From positions 1,116,001-1,180,000 of the forward strand of contig NZ_CP070501.1 of the NCBI RefSeq assembly GCF_018308945.1: 64,000 nucleotides of DNA, in the 5' to 3' direction. The translations under genes and the position numbers were made by a program. The notes below the pieces were generated by a model, which worked only from the letters and a program-made list of their open reading frames with translations, did no database searches and was not told where the DNA came from. Of the stretch, positions 55,317 to 62,235 are shown in pieces (position 1 is the stretch's first letter; each line of letters opens with the position of its first letter). This stretch comes from Agrococcus sp. Marseille-Q4369. GTDB lineage: Bacteria > Actinomycetota > Actinomycetes > Actinomycetales > Microbacteriaceae.

Positions 55317-55660
55317 TGGCGCTCAAGCTCGTCGCGGCTCCTGGTTTTCAGCAGGACGTCTACGACCTTCCGACGCTCGCGTTGCGGAAACGAGTGACGG
55401 AGCTGTTGGCGAGCGTCGCGAACGGCGAGCTTCACGGCATGCCGCTCGATCGTCGAGTGGCGACCGGCGACCTCTCGGACTGCCGCAAGCTGTACTTCGA
55501 CGAGGACCCTCGCAACCAGAAGTCGAACTACCGACTTGTGTACCGCTTGACCCCGGACGAGACGACAGCAGTCGCGGCGCAGGCGGTCGCCGTCGGCGAA
55601 CGGTTCGAGCTCGACGCGTACCTGCCCGCCCAGCGCAACCTCGGGCGGGACGGCGCATAG
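55316..55660 (+). CDS. RelE/ParE-superfamily toxin
   Basis: 114 residues. LKLVAAPGFQQDVYDLPTLALR is the first strand-helix; DLSDCRKLYFD and NYRLVYRLT are the beta-sheet core with basic residues; AVAVGERFELDAYLPAQRNL ends it. Family members cleave ribosome-bound mRNA or poison gyrase; which applies cannot be told. Coupled to the antitoxin; 22 bases before cydDC. Confidence 0.8.
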   Translation: MALKLVAAPGFQQDVYDLPTLALRKRVTELLASVANGELHGMPLDRRVATGDLSDCRKLYFDEDPRNQKSNYRLVYRLTPDETTAVAAQAVAVGERFELDAYLPAQRNLGRDGA

Positions 55661-55682
55661 CGAGCGATGAGATCCTGGGTTG

Positions 55683-58600
55683 GTGACCCCCGCGGAATCT
55701 GACATTGCCGCATCGACGGATCGCGACCTCTCGACCAACGATGCTGTGGCCGACGATGCCCCGGCCACGAGCGTCGACCCGTGGATCCTCGAGGCCGAGC
55801 GCAGCGCATCCGCACCCCGGTTCCGCCCGCCCGCGCTCGGTCCGGTACCGAAGGGGCCGGTCTACCTGCTGGGACTGCTCGCGGCCCTGCGTGCAGCCGG
55901 GCTCGTGCTCGTCGCCGAGGCGATCGCGCGCGGCATCGGCGCGCTCGCGGCGGGCGACCTCGCGGCCGAGACCACGCGGCTCATCGTCGTGCTCGGCATC
56001 GCCGGCGCGCTGCTGCGCGCGGGCGCCGAGTGGGCGACGTCGGTCGTCGCGCGGCGCATCGCGACGTCGGTGAAGCAGCGCATCCGCGGGCGGCTGTGGC
56101 GGCAGATCGCGGCGGGCGACGCCACGGGCGGCGGCACCGCCGTGCTCGCCGCCGACGGGCTCGACGACCTCGACGACTACTACGTGCAGTCGCTGCCGGC
56201 GACGATCGCGGCAGCCGTCGTGCCGCTGCTCGTCGGCGTGCGCGTGCTCGGCGCCGACTGGCTGAGCGCCGTCATCATCGTCGTGACGATCCCGCTCATC
56301 CCCTTCTTCATGATCCTCATCGGCCACCACACCCAGCAGCGCACCGACGAGGCGCTCACGGCGCTCACCCGCCTCGCCGACCACCTCGCCGAGCTCGCGC
56401 GCGGCCTGCCGGTGCTCGTCGGCCTCGGCCGCGTCGACGAGCAGGCGAAGGCGCTCGAGCAGCTGCAGGGCCGCTACCGCGAGCGCACGCAAGAGACGCT
56501 CCGCTGGGCTTTCCTCTCGGCGCTCGCGCTCGAGCTCGTCGCGACCATCTCGGTCGCGATCGTCGCCGTCTTCCTCGGCTTGCGGCTCCTCAACGGCACC
56601 ATGGAGCTCGAGCCCGCCCTCGTCGCGCTCATCCTCGCCCCCGAGGCGTACGCGGCGCTGCGGCAGGTGGGCACCGCCTTCCACGCCTCGCAGGACGGCC
56701 TCTCGGCGCTCGACCGCTCGCGGGAGATCCTCGAACGGCCCGCGCCCGCCGACGTGCGTGCCGCATCCGACTCCGGCCCCATCCGCCTCGAGTCGCTCTC
56801 GGTGCAGTACGCCGGCCGCGACGCCCCGACCCTCGCGGGCATCAGCGCCGAGCTCACCGGCATCGTGTCCATCGCGGGACCCTCCGGCGCCGGCAAGTCG
56901 ACCCTCCTCGGCGCGCTCGCGGGCGCGCTGCCCGCCGACGCCGTCGTCAGCGGCCGCGTGCACGGCGTGGGGGCGGATGCGGTGGGCTGGGCCCCGCAAG
57001 CACCTCGCGCGTTCGCCCGCTCGCCCCGCGCCGAGCTCGCGCTCTACGGCGCCGATCCGCTCGCCGCGCTCGACGAGCTGGGGCTGGGTCACGTCGCCGA
57101 CGCGGCCGTCGCGGAGCTCAGCCCCGGCGAGCAACGGCGCCTCGCCGTCGCGCGGGCGCTCGCGCGAGTCGATGCCGGAGCCCGACTGCTCGTGCTCGAC
57201 GAGCCGACCGCGCACCTCGACCGCGCCTCGGCCGAGCGGGTGCGCGCGGCGATCCTGCGACGCGCCGACCGCGCCGTCGTGGTGCTCGCGAGCCATGAGC
57301 CCGAGACGACGGCGCTCGCGACGATGACCGTGCCGGTCGGCGCCTCTCCGCTGGCTGTCCCTCCGCTCGCTGAGGAGCGGGCGGCCGCCCTCCCGCTGGC
57401 TGAGGAGCGCGCAGCCGCAGGCCGCGTGCGTCTCGAAGCCATTGCTGCCGCGGACGGTCTCGATACGCCCAGCGAGAAGCGTGGGCCGCGCCTCACCATC
57501 CGCTCCCTCATCCGCCCGCACTTCGCATCGTGGGCCGGCTCGATCGCGATGGCGGTCATCGCCGTCTCGATGGGTCTCGCGCTCACGGCCGTCTCGGGCT
57601 GGCTCATCGTGCGGGCGAGCATCGAGGAGCACATCATGATGCTGCTGCTCGCGATCGTGGGCGTGCGCGCGTTCGGCATCTTCCGCTCGGTCGGCCGCTA
57701 CGCCGAGCGCCTCCTGACGCACGACGCCGCCTTCAAGGTCGTCGACCTGCTGCGCGTGCGGCTCTGGCGGTCGATCGCGGCGCGCGGCGCGGGCTCCCGG
57801 CGGCTGCTCGAGGGCGGCGCGCCGCTCGACTACCTCGTGACGCTCGCCGACGAGCTGCGCGACCAGCTGCCGCGCGTGCTGCCTCCCATCGCGGTCGGCG
57901 TGCTCGTGATCGCCGGCACCGGCGTGACGACGGCCTTCACCGCGCCGCAGCTCACGTGGATCGTCGTGGCGACGCTCGCGATCGCGACGACCGTGGCGTC
58001 GGCGCTCGCCATCTGGTCCGAGCGCGGCGCTGCCGCCGCTCGCGTCGGCGCCAAGTCGCGGATCGTGCGCGGCACCGCTGCGCTCGCCTCCGCCACCCCG
58101 GACTTGCGCGGCAACGGCGTCGAGGGCGCGGCGCTCGCGCAGCTCGACGACGCGAGCGCCGCGCTCTCGACCGCCGAGCGGCGCGGCGCGTGGGCCGCGG
58201 GCCTCGGCTCGGCCGTCGTCACCGCCGCGCTGGCGGCGCTCGCGTGCCTCGTGCCCGTGCTGGCTCCGACGTTGACGGCCGAAGCCGCATCCGTCATCGC
58301 CCTGCTCACGCTCGCGCTGCTCGAGCCGCTCGGCGACCTCGTCGCCGCCGCGCACCGCGTGCCGGCGCTGCGCGCCGCGCTCGCGCGACTCGCGCCCGTG
58401 CTTCGGCCCGCGCCGCAGCCGGAGTGGGGCGACGCCGAGCCGCCTTCGCCCATCGCCGCGGTCGAGCTCGACGAGGTGAGCGTGCGCTACCCCGGCATGT
58501 CGCACCCCGCCGTCGCCGACGTCTCGGGCCGCGCGGAGCGGGGCCGCTGGCTCGTGCTCGACGGCCCCTCGGGCTCGGGCAAGTCGACGCTGCTCTCGGC

Positions 58601-59270
58601 GATCATGGGTGCGCTGCCGGTGGAGCGCGGCGCCGTGCGCGCCGCTGCCACCGCCACCGCCTCCGCCACCGCCTCCGCCACCGCCTCCCCCGCCGCGCCC
58701 GCCACCGTCTCCCCCACCGCCTCCGCCTCCCCCACCGCAGATGTAGGGCGAGTCGCTGACATGGCGGACGCTTCGCAGCGACACGCCCTATACGCGGCTG
58801 CGAGCGCGGCGGGCGGCGTGCCGCTCACCGAGCTCGACGAGCGCGCGTGGCGCTCGCGCGTCAGCTGGTGCCCGCAGGACGCTTACGTCTTCGACTCGAC
58901 GCTCCGCGGCAACCTGCTGCTCGCCCGCACGCGCGATGATGCGCCCGACGAGGCCGCGATGCGCGCGGCGCTCGAGCAGGCCGGGCTCACGCGGCTTGTC
59001 GACTCGCTCGGCGACGGCCTCGACACGCGCGTCGGCGCGGGCGGCTCGGCGCTCTCGGGCGGCGAGCGCCAGCGGCTCGCGGTCGCCCGGGCGCTGCTGA
59101 CCCGCGCGGACGTCATCCTGCTCGACGAGCCGACCGCCCACCTCGACGCTCCGACGGCCGCGGCGATGATGGCCGACGTGCGCGAGGCGACCGCCGATCG
59201 CGTCGTGGTGCTCGTCTCGCACCGCCACGACGACCGCTCCCCGGTCGACGCGGTCGTCACGCTCGCGTGA
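55683..59270 (+). CDS. cydDC: Fused CydDC ABC exporter for cytochrome bd assembly
   Basis: 1195 residues combining CydD and CydC, which export thiols needed to assemble cytochrome bd. First half: six helices (YYVQSLPATIAAAVVPLL), Walker A GPSGAGKSTLL near 400, LSPGEQRRLAVARAL and LLVLDEPTAHLD. Second half: WLIVRASIEEHIMML, Walker A GPSGSGKSTLL near 961, LSGGERQRLAVARALL and VILLDEPTAHLD. Between halves lies a repeat-derived linker (57361-57420), and after the second Walker A an Ala/Thr/Ser insert (58641-58790). GTG 55683 was taken as start; TTG 55680 is possible. The last 101 bp are partly duplicated at 60605. Confidence 0.93.
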   Translation: MTPAESDIAASTDRDLSTNDAVADDAPATSVDPWILEAERSASAPRFRPPALGPVPKGPVYLLGLLAALRAAGLVLVAEAIARGIGALAAGDLAAETTRLIVVLGIAGALLRAGAEWATSVVARRIATSVKQRIRGRLWRQIAAGDATGGGTAVLAADGLDDLDDYYVQSLPATIAAAVVPLLVGVRVLGADWLSAVIIVVTIPLIPFFMILIGHHTQQRTDEALTALTRLADHLAELARGLPVLVGLGRVDEQAKALEQLQGRYRERTQETLRWAFLSALALELVATISVAIVAVFLGLRLLNGTMELEPALVALILAPEAYAALRQVGTAFHASQDGLSALDRSREILERPAPADVRAASDSGPIRLESLSVQYAGRDAPTLAGISAELTGIVSIAGPSGAGKSTLLGALAGALPADAVVSGRVHGVGADAVGWAPQAPRAFARSPRAELALYGADPLAALDELGLGHVADAAVAELSPGEQRRLAVARALARVDAGARLLVLDEPTAHLDRASAERVRAAILRRADRAVVVLASHEPETTALATMTVPVGASPLAVPPLAEERAAALPLAEERAAAGRVRLEAIAAADGLDTPSEKRGPRLTIRSLIRPHFASWAGSIAMAVIAVSMGLALTAVSGWLIVRASIEEHIMMLLLAIVGVRAFGIFRSVGRYAERLLTHDAAFKVVDLLRVRLWRSIAARGAGSRRLLEGGAPLDYLVTLADELRDQLPRVLPPIAVGVLVIAGTGVTTAFTAPQLTWIVVATLAIATTVASALAIWSERGAAAARVGAKSRIVRGTAALASATPDLRGNGVEGAALAQLDDASAALSTAERRGAWAAGLGSAVVTAALAALACLVPVLAPTLTAEAASVIALLTLALLEPLGDLVAAAHRVPALRAALARLAPVLRPAPQPEWGDAEPPSPIAAVELDEVSVRYPGMSHPAVADVSGRAERGRWLVLDGPSGSGKSTLLSAIMGALPVERGAVRAAATATASATASATASPAAPATVSPTASASPTADVGRVADMADASQRHALYAAASAAGGVPLTELDERAWRSRVSWCPQDAYVFDSTLRGNLLLARTRDDAPDEAAMRAALEQAGLTRLVDSLGDGLDTRVGAGGSALSGGERQRLAVARALLTRADVILLDEPTAHLDAPTAAAMMADVREATADRVVVLVSHRHDDRSPVDAVVTLA
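57361..57420. repeat. Two 30-bp tandem units read as the CydD-CydC linker
   Basis: Units at 57361 and 57391 share CGCT(C/G)GCTGAGGAGCG and encode PPLAEERAAA and LPLAEERAAA. A CGTCTCGAAGCC tail follows. The pattern resembles intergenic REP-like elements of high-GC Microbacteriaceae (compare TTCGACACGCTCAGCC at 1229-1244), apparently captured as coding linker. Confidence 0.5.
58641..58790. repeat. Low-complexity tract plus hairpin inside the second CydDC ATPase domain
   Basis: 58641-58740 is built of GCCACCGCCTCC-like units encoding (A/T/S/P)n. It is followed by an inverted repeat: TAGGGCG-AG-TCGCTG (58744-58758) against CAGCGA-CA-CGCCCTA (58776-58790). The segment sits between Walker A and the Q-loop (WCPQDAYVF), where the family has no such insert. 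Confidence 0.65.
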
Positions 59271-59295
59271 AGCGTCGCCAGCGCGACGGGGTGCC

Positions 59296-59970
59296 TCAGA
59301 AGGGACGCAATCCGAACGCGTCAGCTACCGCCTGCAACTCGGGATCCTCCAGTCGGATCGGCTGGCGCTCCCGCTCCGCAATCGCAGTACCGTCGAAGAT
59401 GGCGAAGCACTCTCCGCCGGCGATCCTCGACTCGTAGCGGATGCCGCCGTACAGCGGGCCTTCGTCGTCACTTGCGCCATAGGCCCACGCGGCAATGAGC
59501 CGCGTCACTCGACGGTCGCGCCCGCGCACAGTGCCGAGGTCGAGATCAGGCACGTCGAGGGCAGCCAGCTCTGTCGCGAGCTCGCGCTGCAGCGCCTGAT
59601 GGGTCCTGATGGCATCCGCGTCGACGAACGGAAGCGGGTCGATCAGCTCGAACCTCACGATCGAGCGCTGTGCGCGCCAGTCTCCCGGGACTCCGCCGAC
59701 AACCATGAAGCTCGCGTCCTCGCGCTGCATCCTGGCGAGGATGCCGGTGGAGGGCCTGAACCTCGCGAGCGTCTCTTCGAAGCAGGTTCGCAGTTCGGTC
59801 GATGCGTAGAGGACTCCGCCGCCGGGCACGTCGAATCGATTGCCGCTTGACGAGCTCAACGCGTCGATGGGATCGAGCCTCGAGAACCTGAGAGGGTCGG
59901 CGGACCGCCCGATCCTGACGAGCGCGCGGCTGGCGACTTCGACGAGCGCCGGCGCTGAGGGATCAGCCAC
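59296..59970 (-). CDS. RES-domain NAD+-degrading toxin
   Basis: 224 residues. LVRIGRSADPLRFSRLDPID, then GNRFDVPGGGVLYASTELRT and CFEETLARFRP hold the Arg-Glu-Ser residues that name the RES fold; IRYESRIAGGECFAIFD follows. RES toxins hydrolyse or phosphorylyse NAD+. The GTG start lies 8 bases inside the antitoxin's end. Located between cydDC and its 3' remnant, opposite strand. Confidence 0.87.
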   Translation of the reverse strand: MADPSAPALVEVASRALVRIGRSADPLRFSRLDPIDALSSSSGNRFDVPGGGVLYASTELRTCFEETLARFRPSTGILARMQREDASFMVVGGVPGDWRAQRSIVRFELIDPLPFVDADAIRTHQALQRELATELAALDVPDLDLGTVRGRDRRVTRLIAAWAYGASDDEGPLYGGIRYESRIAGGECFAIFDGTAIAERERQPIRLEDPELQAVADAFGLRPF

Positions 59971-60331
59971 CCTGCACGAAGGCTCGGGCTGCCGCGATGG
60001 CGTCGCGCGACCGATCGTCCGCAATGGCCTCGGCAGGCGACAGGTCGTCGAGCTGCGGGTTCATGCCCATGAACCACGCGCGCACGGTCGCCGGCGCCTC
60101 GACCTCCGCGACGACCTGCCAGACGGCGTAGGCGGCGAGAAGTCGACGCTCTGGGGCGAGCTGCGGCTTCGACGTGCCCCTCGCCCAGCGATCGACGCTG
60201 CTCGGGTCAGCGCCGACGGTGATTGCCAGCAATTGCCGCCCGAGGTGCTCCGCGAGGAACCCCGCCGCCTCCTGCGCCGTGACAGCTGCCGCTCGAGCCG
60301 CCGTCGACCGGTGCGTGGCCTTGATGTTCAT
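59963..60331 (-). CDS. Xre/MbcA/ParS-like antitoxin of the RES pair
   Basis: 122 residues. HTH-like EHLGRQLLAITVGADPSSVD and RWARGTSKPQL, then a C-terminal toxin-binding region AWFMGMNPQLDDLSPAEAIA ending ARAFVQGG, the usual MbcA/ParS terminus that inserts into the RES active site. Overlaps the toxin gene by 8 bases. Confidence 0.85.
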   Translation of the reverse strand: MNIKATHRSTAARAAAVTAQEAAGFLAEHLGRQLLAITVGADPSSVDRWARGTSKPQLAPERRLLAAYAVWQVVAEVEAPATVRAWFMGMNPQLDDLSPAEAIADDRSRDAIAAARAFVQGG

Positions 60332-60604
60332 CCTGACCCCCTCGTCGTCGTTCCCTCAGTCTACGTCTCTTCTGCGCGCTCGGTGCGCGTTTTTTGCCGC
60401 TATGAACGTCAACGCTGTTCGCGCGATGCAACTGCGCCGGACAACGTGCCGCGATACCGAGGTACCGAATTGTCACCTGCCGTCGCTCCGAGCGGCACAT
60501 CGGTACTACCCAAGGGGATGGGTGGTACCAATCTGTCGCATGACGCGCCCGTCAAGCGACCATTCGGCGCCACCCTGCCGAGCGCAGCCGCCCTAGCGCA
60601 TCCG
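60332..60604. other. Intergenic between RES-Xre operon and cydC remnant
   Basis: Contains a hairpin with arms CGCGC/GCGCG followed by TTTTTT (about 60378-60401, plus strand), a plausible terminator or attenuator. It also holds a dyad GGTACTACCC (60502-60511) / GGGTGGTACC (60520-60529), 9 of 10 paired, with another GGTACC at about 60461. The dyads may be Xre operators or recombination boundary structure. No gene was found. Confidence 0.45.
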
Positions 60605-60705
60605 TGGCCGATGTGCGCGAGGCGACCGCCGATCGCCTGGTCGTGCTCGTCTCGCACCGCCATGACGACCGCACCTCCGACCACACGGCGCTGCGCCTGC
60701 GCTGA
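60605..60705 (+). pseudogene. 3'-end remnant of a cydC gene
   Basis: Encodes VADVREATADRLVVLVSHRH, then DDRTSDHTALRLR and stop, in register with the last 33 residues of CydDC at 59170-59270. The first 68 bp have 5 mismatches; the final 11 codons diverge but end at the same distance. It is an allele fragment stranded past the RES-Xre insert. Confidence 0.85.
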
Positions 60706-60913
60706 CCCGCGCGTCGCAACGATGTGCACGGTGCTGCGGTCGGCCCCGCCTCGAAGCCGCAAGAGCGTGCACATCGAAGTTCGAGGCTGGTCGCGAGCCG
60801 CAGCCATGTGCACCGACGTGCGGGCTGCGGCGCGTCCGAGCCGCAAGAGCCTGCACACGGATGCGCGGGCCGGTGCGCCGGCAGCTGGGCGCCCGCAGCT
60901 GCGCGGCAACGCC
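60706..60913. repeat. Repeat-bearing gap between cydC remnant and M56 gene
   Basis: Inverted repeat CGATGTGCAC (60720-60729) / GTGCACATCG (60767-60776). The segment GCCGCAAGAGC occurs at 60756 and again at 60840, 84 bp apart, each followed by (G/C)TGCACA. It looks like two diverged copies of an 84-bp hairpin unit. No gene was found. Confidence 0.5.
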
Positions 60914-61729
60914 CTACGCGACGAGCCGCTTGAAGCGATCGCTCCCCCGCGACGAGCCGGTCGCATCGACCTCGGCGCCCGGCACGCCGCTCGCGCCGAC
61001 GTGCAGGATCGCCCGCGCGAGCACCTCGTCGCGCACCTCGCGGCGCGCGTGGTCGTCGGCGAGCATCTCGACGAGCGCGGCGACCTCGGCGTCGGCGAGC
61101 GCCGCGACCGGGAACCACGGCAGCGCCGAGCGCCACGCGCGGAACGCGAGCAGCAGCAGGTCGTGCCGCTGCTCGACGTGCGCCCGCTCGTGCGCGATCA
61201 CCGCGACGAGCTCGTCGGCGTCGAGCCGGTCGAGCAGCCCCTGCGAGAGCACCGTCACCGAGCCGGCGCCGCGCGGCAGGCAGTAGGCGACCGGCACCGC
61301 ATCGTCGAGCACGCGGGTGCGCGCCCGGGTCGGGTGCGGCGACGAGAGCATGTCGAGCAGCTGCAGGTGGCGGCGGCGCTGCGCGGTGACCTGCACGATC
61401 GTCACCGCGAGGTGCGAGAGCAGGTAGATCGTGAAGACCGCCGCCGGGATCGCCGCGAACCACGGCTGCCCCGGCGCGATCGCGAAGCCGGTGAGCGCGA
61501 GCGCGCCGATCATCGACAGCCCTCCCGCGAGGCCCACGGCCTGCCACACGAGCAGCGCGATGACGGGCGCGCGCATCGGCCACGCCGCGCGCGAGAGCCA
61601 CACCGGCACGGGCCACGCGAGCATGAGCGCGACGAGCCACAGCATCGCCGCACCCCAGACGATCGCGCCGTGCGGGATCACGAGGGCACCGCCGGGCACC
61701 GCGGCAGCGGCGATCGGCGGCACGGGCAC
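60914..61729 (-). CDS. M56 family membrane metallopeptidase (BlaR1-like sensor protease)
   Basis: 271 residues. Four hydrophobic segments, and a cytosolic zinc site HERAH at residues 180-184 with downstream EMLADDHARRE supplying the third ligand. It lacks the extracellular penicillin-binding sensor domain of BlaR1, as do many actinobacterial M56 proteins. GTG at 61729, 11 bases after the blaI stop, so the two are co-transcribed. Presumed to relieve BlaI repression by proteolysis. Confidence 0.88.
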   Translation of the reverse strand: MPVPPIAAAAVPGGALVIPHGAIVWGAAMLWLVALMLAWPVPVWLSRAAWPMRAPVIALLVWQAVGLAGGLSMIGALALTGFAIAPGQPWFAAIPAAVFTIYLLSHLAVTIVQVTAQRRRHLQLLDMLSSPHPTRARTRVLDDAVPVAYCLPRGAGSVTVLSQGLLDRLDADELVAVIAHERAHVEQRHDLLLLAFRAWRSALPWFPVAALADAEVAALVEMLADDHARREVRDEVLARAILHVGASGVPGAEVDATGSSRGSDRFKRLVA

Positions 61730-61740
61730 GAGCGGTCCGC

Positions 61741-62109
61741 TCAGCTGTCGCCGCGGAGGAGCTTGCGCAGCACGGCCGCATCCTCTTCCGACACCGCGCC
61801 GACGAAGCGCTCGAGCACGGCCATCCGGTCGCGCGACTCGCCCAGCACCTCGTGCATGAGCTCGGCGACGTGGTCGGCGCGCGAGGCGACCGGCGAGTAG
61901 CGGTAGGGCCGCACCGTGCGGTCGGAGGCGACGAAGCCCTTCTTCTCGAGCCGCGAGAGCACCGTCAGCAGCGTCGTCGCCGCGAGCGGGCGGCCGGCAG
62001 CTTCGAGCTGCTGCTGCACGTCATACGCCGAGAGGGCCTCCGTCGAGTCCCAGACGGCGTCCATCACGACGCGCTCGAGCTCGCCGAGCGCGGGCATGTT
62101 CTTCCGCAT
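61741..62109 (-). CDS. blaI: BlaI/MecI/CopY family repressor
   Basis: 122 residues. Winged helix LGELERVVMDAVWDSTEALS, then YDVQQQLEAAGRPLAATTLL and TVLSRLEKKGFVASDRT, and a C-terminal dimer helix. GGGAGG precedes the ATG. Divergent from cydA across three regularly spaced operators, so it likely represses both its own operon and cydAB. Known BlaI proteins are inactivated by M56 partners. Confidence 0.92.
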   Translation of the reverse strand: MRKNMPALGELERVVMDAVWDSTEALSAYDVQQQLEAAGRPLAATTLLTVLSRLEKKGFVASDRTVRPYRYSPVASRADHVAELMHEVLGESRDRMAVLERFVGAVSEEDAAVLRKLLRGDS

Positions 62110-62151
62110 CGTGCCTCCCGGCCCAGTGTGACGCATCCGTCGTGATTCCGA

Positions 62152-62168
62152 TTCTACAACGAGTCGAA
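62152..62168. promoter_or_regulatory. BlaI-type operator 1 (TTCTAC-N5-GTCGAA)
   Basis: One mismatch to the consensus TTCTAC-N5-GTAGAA seen at site 3. It overlaps a TAGAAT box usable by blaI on the minus strand. Centre at 62160. Confidence 0.65.
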
Positions 62169-62172
62169 CTTC

Positions 62173-62189
62173 TTCTATGCTGTGTAGAA
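62173..62189. promoter_or_regulatory. BlaI-type operator 2 (TTCTAT-N5-GTAGAA)
   Basis: One mismatch to TTCTAC-N5-GTAGAA, same 5-base spacer. Centre at 62181, exactly 21 bp from sites 1 and 3. It overlaps a TATGCT -10-like box for cydA. Confidence 0.68.
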
Positions 62190-62193
62190 GAGG

Positions 62194-62210
62194 TTCTACG
62201 CGCCGTAGAA
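62194..62210. promoter_or_regulatory. BlaI-type operator 3 (TTCTAC-N5-GTAGAA, perfect)
   Basis: Perfect dyad, extended to GGTTCTAC / GTAGAACC. Centre at 62202, 26 bases before the cydA start. It would block the cydA transcription start or early leader. Confidence 0.72.
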
Positions 62211-62235
62211 CCCAGCGCAGCAGAGGAGAGCCGGC

